Shown here: in pieces, positions 40,484-50,449 of the stretch
Layout: each line of letters starts with the position of its first letter
How positions within the stretch are numbered: position 1 is the first letter of the stretch
NCBI RefSeq assembly: GCF_011174705.1
Contig: NZ_JAANIJ010000001.1
Coordinates: 3,444,806-3,508,805, forward strand
Origin: Tessaracoccus coleopterorum
GTDB lineage: Bacteria; Actinomycetota; Actinomycetes; Propionibacteriales; Propionibacteriaceae
Direction of reading: 5' to 3'
DNA: 64,000 nt
Program-made: the position numbers and the translations under genes
The notes under the pieces: generated by a model
Told to the model about the DNA's origin: nothing
The model's input: the letters and a program-made list of their open reading frames with translations, nothing else
Databases searched by the model: none

Positions 40484-41516
40484 TGTTCGGCAAGAAGTTC
40501 CTGGCCATCGGCACCGCGCTCGCGGCAAGCCTGGCCCTGACCGCCTGCGGCGGCGACAGCCCCGAGGGCGCGGACAACATGAACCTGGTCCTCTACTCCT
40601 CGATGACCGAGAACGACCTCGGCATCCTCCAGGACCTCCTCACCGAGAAGTTCCCCGGCATCGAACTCGAGGTCGTCAACGGCTCGGCCGGCGAGCTGAC
40701 CACCCGCATCGCCTCCGAGTCGGGCAAGCCGCAGGGCGACATGATGTGGGCGGCCTCGACATGGCCGACGGCGACAAGCACAGCGAGATCTTCGAGCACT
40801 GGCTCTCCGACCATGAGGGCGACGTGCAGGACGCCTACAAGTCGCCCAACGGCTTCTACAGCGTCGATCACCTCTCCAGCGTCGCGTTCGCCGTCAACAA
40901 CAACCTCGAGAAGGAACTCGGCCTCGAGATCAACGGCTACGAAGACCTGCTCGACCCGGCCCTCAAGGGCAAGATCGTGATGGCCGACCCGACGTCCTCG
41001 TCCTCGGCGTGGAACAACATCTCCAACATCATGGCCGTCTACGGCAACGACACCCCGAGGCGTGGGCCTTCATCAAGGGCCTCCTCGAGAACGACATCGT
41101 CATCGCAGGGTCCTCCTCGGCCGCCTTCGGCAGCGTCGAGGACGGCGAGTACGTCGTCGGCCTCACCTATGAGGACGGCATCGCCTCGCTCCTCAAGTCC
41201 GGAGCCAAGAACATCCGGCTGCAGTACCCGAGGAGGGAACCAGCGCCTCCGCCTTCGGCACCGCCGTCATCAAGAGGGGCCCGAACCCCGAGCTGGCCAA
41301 GCAGGTCATCAACTACATCATGAGCCCGAGGGCCAGGTCGCGTTCGGCGAGGCCGTCGGTACCGTCCGCATGACCACCACGGCCGAGGTGAACTCCGAGT
41401 TCCTGCCGAAGCACTCCGACCTCAAGTGGGTCGAGCGCGACGTCACGTGGCTCACCGAGAACCGCGACGCGGTCGTGGAGAAGTGGACCGACCTCTTCAC
41501 CGAGGTCAACGGCTGA
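40484..41516 (+). CDS. periplasmic-type substrate-binding lipoprotein of the ABC importer, frameshifted
   Basis: The extracellular receptor of the transporter. The signal peptide ends in a lipobox (LAASLALTACGGDS). NLVLYSSMTENDLGILQDLL, VVNGSAGELTTRIASES, VDHLSSVAFAVNNNLEKEL, KIVMADPTSSSSAWNNISN and AGSSSAAFGSVEDGEYVVGL give the FbpA/AfuA type of two-lobed binding protein. Lost bases at ~40755, 41056, 41229 and 41325 split the frame. It lies 86 bases after the permease gene, an AACAGGGAG ribosome site precedes ATG 40484, and a terminator follows. Confidence 0.87.
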
Positions 41517-41536
41517 TCCAGCCGCCAGATACCTGT

Positions 41537-41570
41537 CCGTGGTCGGCCCGCTGAGCCGGGCCGACCACGG
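41537..41570 (+). terminator. hairpin after the binding-protein gene
   Basis: Perfect 14-bp arms CCGTGGTCGGCCCG / CGGGCCGACCACGG with a 6-base loop, 20 bases after the stop. No T-run. It may end most transcripts here or lower expression of the four-gene tail relative to the binding protein. Confidence 0.7.
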
Positions 41571-41765
41571 GCGAGCTCGACACAGCGGGCCCACCAGCGA
41601 GGGTGGGCGGCCGACGTGCCGAGGTGCATCCGGGAGGGCGAACCTCCCTCCCTCACGTCCAGACCCTGGCCCCGCCATGCCCGAAACCGGGTCCGCGGGC
41701 GTCACCTGGTCCCCGCAGTTACACCCAGACCGTTCCCCGATACCCCCACATGGAGGAAGACAACA

Positions 41766-43203
41766 ATGGGATTCAACCGCACAGGAGCCACGAAGCGGTG
41801 GCTCGGAATCGGCATGGCGGCGCTGCTCGGCGCCGTCGGCTTCATCGCCCCGGCCCAGAGCGCCGCTGCCGACACCTTCGACGGGCTCGAGCTCACGCTC
41901 AGCAACGGCCCATGGCCGACGTCACACGTCCAGGGCATCGCCGTCGATGTCGAGAAGGGCTACATCTACTACTCGTTCACCACGCTGCTGGTGAAGACCG
42001 ACCTGCAGGGCAACCTGGTCGGCACCGTCGGAGGCTTCACCGGACACCTCGGTGACCTCGACATCAACCCCGCCGACGGTCGCGTCTACGGCTCACTCGA
42101 GTACAAGGCCGCGGAGGCCTTCTACATCGCGATCTTCGACGTCGACAAGATCACCGAGGTGGGCATGGACGCCCAGAACTCGCACGTGGTCTCCACCGTC
42201 CACCTGCAGGAGGTCGTCGACGACTACGCCGCGGACATGGACGGCGACGGCGACTTCGACGGCAACATCGGAAACACCCCGATCACCGGTACGGCAGCTC
42301 CGGCATCGACGGCACCGCCTTCGGCCCGAAGTTCGGCAAGACCGGCGGCAAGCAGTACCTGACCGTCGCCTACGGCATCTACCGCAACGTCGACCGCGTC
42401 GACAACGACCACCAGGTGCTGCTGCAGTACGACACGAGCAAGTGGGCCGCCTACGAGCGTCCGCTCACCGAGGCAGATCCCCACCGGTCGGGGCCCGCCA
42501 AGGTCGACGGGAAGTACTTCGCCTTCACCGGCAACACCCACTACGGCGTGCAGAACCTGGAATACGACCCGTACCTGCAGCGCTGGTGGATGGGCGTCTA
42601 CCGTGGCACGAAGACCCAGTACCCCAACTACCTGATGTACGCGGTCGACGCCAAGGACAAGCCAAGGATGCAGACGCTGACCGGTCTCGACGGCGAGAAG
42701 GGGCTGTTGCTCCCGCTCGCCCAGGACGGCCTGCTCGATGAGGCCACCGGTATCCGCGGCTGGCAACAGGACGCCTCCGTCGGCATCCAGAGCCTCGACA
42801 ACGGCCTCTACTACCTGGCGACGCAGACCAAGGTCGACGGCAAGCAGGCCTCCGTCATCAACCTGGAGACGTGGAACGGTGATGCCGCCGACCCGTTCGT
42901 CCCCGTGACAAGCGACTTCGAGTACCCTGGCAGCCCGGAACCGTCTACACGGCCGGCCAGGAGACCCGGTTCGCCGGATCGGACTGGAGCGCCGCGTGGT
43001 GGACGCAGAACCAGCGCCCCGGCGACGTCAACGGCCCGTGGGAGCAGATCGTCACCGCCGAGGACGGCACGGCCGTGTGGACCCCGACGCGGATCTTCAC
43101 CGCAGGTGACGTCGTCGTCCATGACGGCAACACCTTCACCGCCAAGTGGTGGACCCGTAACCAGGAACCGGGCGACCCGTCCGGCCCCTGGCAGCGGGCC
43201 TGA
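41766..43203 (+). CDS. secreted beta-propeller-like protein with two CBM5/12-type modules, frameshifted
   Basis: A ~480-residue exported protein. The signal peptide ends near AQSAAADTFDG. The body (HVQGIAVDVEKGYIYYSFTT, GDLDINPADGRVYGSLEYKA, FAFTGNTHYGVQNLEYDPYL, RWWMGVYRGTKTQYPNYLMY) repeats strand motifs typical of a propeller lectin or phosphodiesterase-like fold, not identified. The C-terminal ~90 residues are two copies of the chitin-binding pattern (GSDWSAAWWTQNQRPGDVNG and GNTFTAKWWTRNQEPGDPSG). Breaks lie near 42292 and 42930. It sits between the importer and two phosphate-metabolism enzymes, so it probably acts on or anchors to the substrate outside the cell. Confidence 0.7.
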
Positions 43204-43262
43204 GCACAACCAACCGCCTGCCCCGGGCACACCCGGGCAGGCCCCCAAACGGAAGGCAAGAG

Positions 43263-44122
43263 ATGGACCCGATCCGGCCCGGACGACCCACCGGATTCCA
43301 CGACGCGTACCTGTTCGACCTGGACGGGACGATCTACCTGGGTGAGGAGTTGCTGCCCGGCGCCCTCAGACTGATCGACGAACTGCGGCGTCGCGACATC
43401 CCCGTGCGCTTCCTCTCCAACAACCCGACAAAGGCCCGTGGCAGTATGCCGAGAAGCTGGCGCGCCTCGGCCTTCCGACCCCGTCTCCGACATCGCCAAC
43501 ACCGTCGCCACCATGACGAACTGGCTGACGGCCAACCACCGCGACGCCACCGTCTACCCGATCGCGGAGCAGCCGCTGATCGACGCGCTGCGGGAGGCGG
43601 GCATCCGGATCAGCGATGATCCGCCGAGATCGACATCGTGATCGCCTCCTACGACCGTGGCTTCACCTACCAGAAACTGCAGATCGCCTTCGACGCGATC
43701 TGGTACCACCGGCGCGCCATGCTGGTGGCCACCAACCCGACCGGTACTGCCCGTTCCCCGGCGGACGCGGCGAGCCCGACTGCGCGGCCATCGTCGCCGC
43801 GATCGAGGCCTGCACCGGTGCCGAGTGCCAGCAGGTCGTCGGGAAGCCCGACCCCAGCATGGTGACCCAGGCCCTCGCCGGACTCGACGTCGACCCTCGC
43901 CGCTGCGTGATGGTCGGCGACCGGCTCGGCACCGACATTGAGCTCGCCGTCCGGGCGGGAATGAGTTCCGCGCTCGTGCTGACGGGCGACTCCACAGTGG
44001 AGGACATGTTCGCCGTGCCGGCGGCAGCCAGACCGACGTACGTGCTCGACCGCGTCGACCAGCTGATCCCATCGACAGCCTGGGCCGATCTCGGCTGGAA
44101 CGAAACCGGCGCCACCCGATGA
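43263..44122 (+). CDS. HAD-IIA phosphatase, frameshifted
   Basis: A NagD/phosphoglycolate-type HAD phosphatase. YLFDLDGTIYLGEELLPGAL has the nucleophile DxD pair, RFLSNNPTKAR the Thr/Asn motif, IASYDRGFTYQKLQIAFDAI and ATNPDRYCPF the cap, VVGKPDPSMVTQAL the Lys motif and CVMVGDRLGTDIELAVRAGM the metal-binding Asp. Lost bases near 43436, 43475, 43620 and 43760 split the frame. It is 40 bases before the glycerol-1-phosphate dehydrogenase gene. It probably removes phosphate from a small polyol phosphate. Confidence 0.85.
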
Positions 44123-44162
44123 CCACGACCAGCCCCAGCACCAGACGGGCGGAAGGACACCC

Positions 44163-45530
44163 ATGACACAGCTTGAGCGCGCCCTGAGGACGGCCGACCA
44201 GACGAGGGCGATCGAGTTCGGCCCGGGCGTCCTGGACCGCGTCGGCGAGATGTTCGCCACGCTCTTTCCCGGACGCAGCGTGCTCGTGGTGGCCGACGGC
44301 AACACGTTCGCGGTTGCGGGGAGAGGGTGATCGCCTCCCTGCTCGCCGCGGGTGTCGAGCCGGCCGCTGCACCGCTGGTCTTCCCGGGACCCCGACGCTG
44401 TACGCCGACTACGGCAACGTGTCGGTCGTGAGGGACCGGCTCGCCGAGCTGCCCGGCGCGGTGGCCTGCTCCATCGCGTCAGGCTCGCTCAACGACATCA
44501 CGAAGCTGGCCTCGGGTGAGATCGGGCGACCCTACCTCAACGTCTGCACCGCTGCCTCCGTCGACGGGTTCAGCGCCTACGGCGCCGCCATCTCCATCGA
44601 TGGATTCAAGATCACCCGCGACTGCCCCGCCCGGCCGGGCTGGTCGCCGACCTCGACATCATGTCGGCCGCGCCCTCGCGCCTCACCTCGACCGGCTACG
44701 GCGATCTTCTCGAGAAGATCCCGGCGGGTGCCGACTGGATCCTGGCCGACGAGCTCGGCATCGAGCCCATCGATCCCGACGTGTGGAGCCTCGTGCAGGG
44801 CGAACTGGCCGAGGCGCTCGGTGACCCGTGCGCGGTCGCAACCGGCGACCCCGAAGCCATCGCGAAGCTTGCCGAGGCGAACCTGCTCTCGGGGCTCGCC
44901 ATGCAGGCCGTGAAGTCGTCGCGTCCCGCGTCGGGCGCGGGCCACCAGTTCTCGCACACCTGGGAGATGGAGGGCCATGGCCTCGACTGGGAGCCGCCGC
45001 TCAGCCACGGGCACAAGGTCGGCATCGGCACCCTCGCCTCCTGCGCCCTGTGGGAGGAGGCGCTCCGGATCGACATGGAGGCCATCGATGTGGAAGAGGT
45101 GGTCGCGACGGCACGGACGCGGGACGACCTCGTCTCCAGCATCGAGGCCCTCCTCCCGGAGCAGATCCGTGAGGCGGCCGTCGGTGCCACCCTCTCCAAG
45201 CACATCGAGGGTGACGAACTGCGTGCCCGCCTGGCCACCATCAAGGAACACTGGGGCGTCATCCGGGAGCGGGTCTCCGCCCAACTCGTTACGCCCGAGC
45301 GGGCGGCCGCCATGCTGCGTGCGGCCGGGGCGCCGCACCATCCCGAGCTGATCGGGATCGACTGGGACCGGTTCCGTGGTACCCACCTCAAGGCGAACCT
45401 GATCCGCAGCCGCTACACGGTGCTGGAGCTCCTCGTCGAGACGGGCCAGTTCGATGCGGTGGTGGACCGGCTCTTCTCGCCGACCGGCTTCTGGGGCGTC
45501 ACCGCGACCCGGATTCCCTGGGCGGCTGAA
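44163..45530 (+). CDS. sn-glycerol-1-phosphate dehydrogenase (EgsA/AraM family), frameshifted
   Basis: An NAD(P)-dependent enzyme interconverting glycerol-1-phosphate and dihydroxyacetone phosphate. GTPTLYADYGNVSVVRDRLA and SIASGSLNDITKLASGEIGR are the nucleotide region; CTAASVDGFSAYGAAISIDG, SGAGHQFSHTWEMEGHGL and LSHGHKVGIGTLASC carry the metal-binding His and Asp residues. Lost bases near 44315, 44390, 44633 and 45495 split the frame. The last correction gives GFWGRHRDPDSLGG and stop TGA 45528-45530, which fits the family's end. The chain is ~455 residues, longer than some AraM proteins. Confidence 0.85.
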
Positions 45531-45579
45531 CCCACGGTGGGGAGCGCAACCTCTGCGGCCCCACCCACCAAGATCCGGG

Positions 45580-45615
45580 TGCCCGGCAGGCTCATCTCCC
45601 GTTCCCTGCCGGGCA
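45580..45615 (+). terminator. hairpin after the glycerol-1-phosphate dehydrogenase gene
   Basis: Perfect 11-bp arms TGCCCGGCAGG / CCTGCCGGGCA with a 14-base loop, 49 bases after the gene. No T-run. It separates the catabolic cluster from metY. Confidence 0.6.
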
Positions 45616-45802
45616 TCCGACCGACCGGGCGTGGTCACCGTCCAGGAAGACGACGATCGGACCGTGCACGACAACCGCCCGGCCCGATCAGGATGTGACC
45701 GGGCGTCCCGGGTGGTGAGGGGCGGGTCATGGACTGGGCAGCGCCCCACGGGGCGTCCCGACGCGCTATCTTCCGGATCACCCGACACTTCTAGGAGACG
45801 CG

Positions 45803-47083
45803 ATGACCCACCGACCGGAGACCCTGGCCGTGCACGCAGGCCAGGAGGAGGCCGACCCGGCGACCAACGCCAGGGCCGTGCCGATCTACCAGACCACCAG
45901 CTACGTCTTCGACGATGCGCAGCATGCCGCCGACCTGTTCGCGCTGCGCACCCCGGGCAACATCTACAGCCGCATCATGAACCCGACCCAGTCGGTGCTC
46001 GAGGCCCGCGTCAATGCCCTCGAGGGAGGCGTCGGCGCGCTCGCCACGGCATCGGGCGCGGCCGCCGTCACGTACTCGGTGCTCAACCTGACCTATGCGG
46101 GCGACAACATCGTCGCCCTCGCCACCCTCTACGGCGGCACCTTCGCGCTCTTCGCCCACACCCTTGCGCAGTTCGGTATCGAGGCCCGCTTCGTCGACCC
46201 CGCGAAACCCGAGGAACTGCGCAACCACGTCGACGAGAAGACCAGGCTGGTGTTCGGCGAGACCGTGGGCAACCCGGCGCTGAACGTGGTCGACCTGGAT
46301 GCCTGGTCGGCCGCCGCGCACGAGCTCGGCCTGCCGTTCATCGTCGACAACACCGTCCCCACGCCGTACCTCACCCGGGTCTTCGACCACGGCGTCGACG
46401 TCGCGGTGCACGCGGCCACCAAGTACCTCGGCGGCCACGGCAACTCCCTGGGTGGGGTGATCGTCGATTCAGGCCGGTTCGACTGGACCGCACACGCCGA
46501 CCGGTTCCCGGGCCTCACCGGGCCGGATGACGCGTACCACGGCGTGGTGTGGACAGAGGCCGCCGGACCCGCCGCCTACATCATCCGCGCCCGCACCGTC
46601 CTACTGCGTAACACCGGGGCGGCGATCGCGCCGATGAACTCCTTCCTCCTGCTCCAGGGAATCGAGACCCTGCACCTGCGCATGGAGCGCCACTCCACCA
46701 ACGCCATGGCGGTGGCCGTCCACCTCGAGAAGCACCCCAAGGTCGCGTGGGTGAACTACCCGGGTCTCGAGTCGAGTGACACCCACGAGATCGCCAAGCG
46801 GATCCTCAAGGGCGGATTCGGCGGCCTCGTGTCGTTCGGCGTGGCCTCCGGCCGCGAGGGAGGCACCCGTTTCGTCGAGGGCCTGAAGCTGTTCAGCCAC
46901 CTGGCCAACATCGGTGACGCGAAGTCGCTGGCGATCCACAACGCGTCGACCACCCACTCGCAGCTCAGCGACGAGGAACTGGTGGCTGCGGGGGTGCCCG
47001 CCGAGATGGTGCGCCTGTCGATCGGTATCGAGAACATCGACGACATCCTCGCCGACATCGACCAGGCGCTGGAGCAGCTCTAG
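45803..47083 (+). CDS. metY: O-acetylhomoserine sulfhydrylase
   Basis: An intact 426-residue PLP enzyme that makes homocysteine from O-acetylhomoserine and sulfide. ATG 45803 follows AGGAGA. LAVHAGQEEADPATNARAVP and IYQTTSYVFDDA start the fold; ATASGAAAVTYSVLNL, VFGETVGNPALNVVDLDAWS, FIVDNTVPTPYL and HAATKYLGGHGNSLGGVIVD hold the cofactor Lys; LSIGIENIDDILADIDQALE closes it. One of the few long genes without a frame break. MetX, 1.4 kb downstream, supplies its substrate. No SAM riboswitch was recognised in the 270 bases before it. Confidence 0.93.
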   Translation: MTHRPETLAVHAGQEEADPATNARAVPIYQTTSYVFDDAQHAADLFALRTPGNIYSRIMNPTQSVLEARVNALEGGVGALATASGAAAVTYSVLNLTYAGDNIVALATLYGGTFALFAHTLAQFGIEARFVDPAKPEELRNHVDEKTRLVFGETVGNPALNVVDLDAWSAAAHELGLPFIVDNTVPTPYLTRVFDHGVDVAVHAATKYLGGHGNSLGGVIVDSGRFDWTAHADRFPGLTGPDDAYHGVVWTEAAGPAAYIIRARTVLLRNTGAAIAPMNSFLLLQGIETLHLRMERHSTNAMAVAVHLEKHPKVAWVNYPGLESSDTHEIAKRILKGGFGGLVSFGVASGREGGTRFVEGLKLFSHLANIGDAKSLAIHNASTTHSQLSDEELVAAGVPAEMVRLSIGIENIDDILADIDQALEQL

Positions 47084-47283
47084 CTCTCGGGTCGCCGTCG
47101 TCGGCTTCGCGCGGGTGCTCGGTCAGCGGGAGCCCTGGGTCCGCGGATGGTCCTGGTGTTTTCGTCGCGGGTGGACGTGTTTGTTTCTTCCATCGCACCG
47201 GCGGTAGTTCGCGGCGGCTCACCGGCAGCCAGGCAAGCCTTTCCTGGGTGGAACGAAACGGGGAATCGGCAGAGAATGGGCCC

Positions 47284-47995
47284 ATGACGACGATGGAGGA
47301 CACCACGGACAAGCGGCACTCGACGGAGTTCTCCGACCGCCTCAACTGGCTGCGCGCGGGGTCCTCGGGCCAATGACGGCATCGTCTCGGTCGCGGCGAC
47401 AGTGGTCGGCGTGGCCGCCGCCGTCGACAGCGTGACGCCGATCCTGCTGGCAGGCGTCGCCGCCGTCGTCGGCGGGGCGATCTCGATGGCGTTGGGGAGT
47501 ACGTCTCCGTGTCCAGCGCCGCCGACTCCCAGCGCTCCGTGATCGCCCGGGTCGGCGGCCTGTTGCGGGGTGACCGCCGCGCGGCAGACGAGCAGCTCGT
47601 CGAGACCTTCCGGTCGCAGGGCCTCAGCCAGACGACCGCGGAGGCGGTCGTGGCGGAGTTGTCGGATTCCAACCGGTCGAGGGTGCTGCTGTCGCAGCGC
47701 TACCACCTGGCCGAGGATGAGGTCCTCAACCCGTGGCACGCCGCGATCGCGTCGGCCGTGGCCTTCCTGGCCGGGGCGATCCTGCCGTTCCTGACGATCC
47801 TGCTGGTGCCCTACCGTGGCGCATCCCGGTCACGGTGCTCGCGGTCCTCGTGGCCCTCGCCATCACCGGGGGCTCGGCGCAAAGCTCGGCGACTCCCCGG
47901 TCGCGCCCGCCATCCGGCGCGTGGTCTTCGGAGGCCTGCTGGCGCTCGGCGCCACCTACGGCATCGGAGCGCTGCTCGGTGTCGCGGTCGGTTAG
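47284..47995 (+). CDS. VIT-family iron/manganese transporter, frameshifted
   Basis: A CCC1/VIT1-type membrane protein that moves Fe or Mn out of the cytoplasm or into storage. The start region SDRLNWLRAGVLGANDGIVS and AATVVGVAAAVDSVTPILLA is the family's first helix with its metal ligands. ADSQRSVIARVGGLLRGDRR and LLSQRYHLAEDEVLNPWHAA span the cytoplasmic domain; AIASAVAFLAGAILPFLTIL and VFGGLLALGATYGIGALLGV are late helices. Lost bases near 47363, 47372, 47498, 47818 and 47885 split the frame; TAG 47993-47995 ends the corrected chain. Confidence 0.82.
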
Positions 47996-48001
47996 CAGCC
48001 G

Positions 48002-48429
48002 CTACACGATGCAGAACTCATTGCCCTCCGGGTCGGTCATCACTATCCAGTAGCCCTTGAAGCCCTCGTCGACCGTCCGCACCCGGGTCGCTCCGGCGGC
48101 GACCAACTGGTCTGCCTTCTCCAGCATCCCGGCCCGGTCCTTGTCGTCGGGGCCGCTGGAGACGCGGACATCGAGATGCATGCGATTCTTTGCCGTCTTC
48201 GGTTCCGGCACCTTCTGGATGAAGATCCGGGGCCGATGCCGTCGGGGTCGACTATGGCGTTGGCGTCGTTCCAGTTCTCCCGGGCAGGCCCCAGGCGATC
48301 AGTGTCTCCTCCAGGTGGCGTGCGGCGGCGGGGAGGTTCACGCACGTATCCCAGTGCAAGGGCCCAGAACTCGCCGAGGGCGAGTGGGTCTGTCGCGTCG
48401 AAGGTGACGGTGAACTTCGCAGGAGTCAT
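48002..48429 (-). CDS. VOC-family glyoxalase-like protein, frameshifted
   Basis: A ~140-residue glyoxalase-like domain protein. MTPAKFTVTFDATDPLALGE, FWALALGY start the first module; PRENWNDANAIVDPDGIGP joins them; NRMHLDVRVSSGPDDKDRA, GATRVRTVDEGFKGYWIVMT and DPEGNEFCIV finish the second. Lost bases near 48225, 48285 and 48335 split the frame. It converges with the VIT gene only six bases away. Confidence 0.8.
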
Positions 48430-48520
48430 CCCCCAACACTGGTACACGGCGGCCCGGCCGCTGGCGGTTTGCCGGCCCGCACGTGGTCTCGTGCGGGCGT
48501 CGGCGCGTCGTTGCGCAACA

Positions 48521-49661
48521 ATGGGGCATGTGAGCGGAACTTCCCTCGGCCTCGTCGAGACACAGATCGCGACCGTCTTCGGCCCCGGCGACCCGTTGCG
48601 GATGCGCAGCGGCACGACCCTCGCGCCCGTGGAGGTCGCCTACGAGACCTATGGCGAGCTGAACGCTGAGCGCAGCAACGCCATCTACATCTGTCACGCT
48701 CTGACCGGCGACGCGCACGCCGCCGGCTACCACGAGGGCGACGAGCGCCCCGGCTGGTGGGACAACATGATCGGGCCGGGCAGGCCCATCGACACCGACC
48801 ACTGGTTCGTGGTGGCCTCCAACATCCTCGGCGGTTGCCGCGGCACCACCGGCCCCTCGTCGATCAACCCGGCGACCGGCGAACCGTACGCCCTCGACTT
48901 CCCGCTGCTCGACATGGCCGACTTCGTCGAGGTGCACCGCGGGTTGGCCCGCCACCTCGGCATCGAGCGGTTCGCGGCCGTCGTGGGCGGATCGCTCGGC
49001 GGGATGCAGGTGCTGCAGTGGGCGTTGACCCACCCGCGCGAGATGGGGCGCGCCCTCATCTTCGCGACGTCCTCCCGGCTCACCGCCCAGAACATCGCCT
49101 TCAGCGCCGTCGGCAGGCAGGCCATCATGCGTGACCCGGGCTTCAACGAGGGCCTGTTCCTCACCCGGGGCACCACACCGTCCCGGGCCTCTCCGTCGCG
49201 CGGATGATGGCGCACATCACCTACCTGTCCGAGGAGGCGTTCCAGGAGAAGTTCGGCCGCTCCGCCCAGGAAGGCGAGCTCTCCCCGAACTTCGGGATCG
49301 ACTTCGCCGTCGAGAGCTACCTCGAGTACCAGGGGCAGCGGTTCCTGTCGCGGTTCGACCCTCTCAGCTACCTGTACTTGACGAGGGTGATGGACTACTT
49401 CGACCCCTTTGCCGACGACCACGTCCTTGACGCGCTGGCCGCCGACCCCGTCCGGTTCCTGGTGGTCAGCTTCGATTCCGACTGGCGGTTCTCGACGGCG
49501 CACTCGCGCCGCATCGTCCGCCACCTCGAGGGGCCCGGGTGCCGACGTCCTTCCGCGAGATCCATTCGCCGTGGGGACATGACTCGTTTCTTCTCGAGTT
49601 GGAGCAGTACCACGACACCGTGCGTGCCTTCCTCGACAGGGCAGCGGAGGAGATCCTGTGA
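48521..49661 (+). CDS. metX: homoserine O-acetyltransferase, frameshifted
   Basis: An alpha/beta-hydrolase-fold enzyme that acetylates homoserine, the entry step to methionine. APVEVAYETYGELNAERSNA, ICHALTGDAHAAGYHEGD and SNILGGCRGTTGPSSINPAT are family blocks; AAVVGGSLGGMQVLQWALTH holds the nucleophile Ser, FLVVSFDSDWRFSTAHSRRI the Asp and HSPWGHDSFLLE the His. Lost bases near 49185 and 49540 split the frame. ATG 48521 or GTG 48530 starts it. Its stop overlaps the metW start (GTGA). Confidence 0.9.
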
Positions 49662-50258
49662 CCGAGAGATTCCGGGCCGACCTCGCGGTCATCGCCGACC
49701 TCATCCCGGAGGGTTCCCGTGTGCTCGACCTTGGCTGCGGCAACGGCGATCTGTTGCGGCTGCTGATGGAGAAGGGCTGCACCGGCACCGGCGTCGACCT
49801 CGATCCGGCCAACGTGCTCGAGTGCCTCCGGGTGGTGTCAATGTGATCGAGCTCAACCTCGACACGGCGCTGGGCGAGTTCGGGGACGACAGTTACGACT
49901 TCGTGGTGCTCTCCAGGACGCTGCAGACGGTGCACCGGCCGCGGGCGTGCTCGCCGAGATGGGGCGCATCGCGCTGCACTCGATCGTGTCGATGCCGAAC
50001 TTCGCGCACTGGCGCAACCGGGTCCGCCTGCTGGGCGGCAGGATGCCGATGTCGAAGGACCTTCCCTTCGACTGGTACGACACACCCAACCTGCACCACT
50101 CGTCGATCCCCGACCTCGAGCCGCTGTTCGAGAGCCTCGACATGGTCATCGACCGCAGGATCGCCCTGGACGCCGACGGCCATCGGCTGCGCACCGGCAG
50201 GATCGGGGCGAACCTGCTCGCCAGCTCGGCGATGTACATGCTGCACGCCGCCCGCTGA
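49658..50258 (+). CDS. metW: MetW methyltransferase-like protein, frameshifted
   Basis: A SAM-binding-fold protein always found beside metX in proteobacteria and many actinobacteria, thought to tune homoserine acetylation. IPEGSRVLDLGCGNGDLLRL is the SAM loop, YDFVVLSRTLQTVHRP the middle, FAHWRNRVRLLGGRMPMSKD and WYDTPNLHHSSIPDLEPLFE the end. GTG 49658 overlaps metX. Lost bases near 49832 and 49945 split the frame. Corrected length ~200 residues. Confidence 0.88.
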
Positions 50259-50290
50259 CCCGGAGGGGGAAGCCCCACAGACCCACCGGA

Positions 50291-50420
50291 AAAATCGGCC
50301 AGTAGCCGATTCTGGTCGGTCCGGCCGAAACTATCGGCCACCGACCCTCTCCCGGGCTTCCGTAAAAACCGGCCAGTGGCCGATTCTGGTCGGTCCGGCC
50401 GAAACTATCGGCCACCGACC
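50291..50420. repeat. two 56-bp double-hairpin repeats
   Basis: Units at 50291-50346 and 50365-50420 are identical except for two bases. Each has two palindromes: ATCGGC-CAGTA-GCCGAT (in the second unit GGCCA-G-TGGCC) and GGCCGA-AACTA-TCGGCC. They lie between the convergent metW and exonuclease genes and could act as transcription terminators for both, or be REP-like elements. Confidence 0.75.
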
Positions 50421-50449
50421 TCCGGCGTGTCGCCGCGGTCGGGTTCCGG

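Noticed and set aside
45531..45802. SAM riboswitch before metY
   Set aside because: The gap has hairpins but none of the conserved core of the SAM classes I know.
47084..47283. Metal riboswitch upstream of the VIT gene
   Set aside because: CCAGG-CCTGG can pair, but no known class core is present in these 200 bases.
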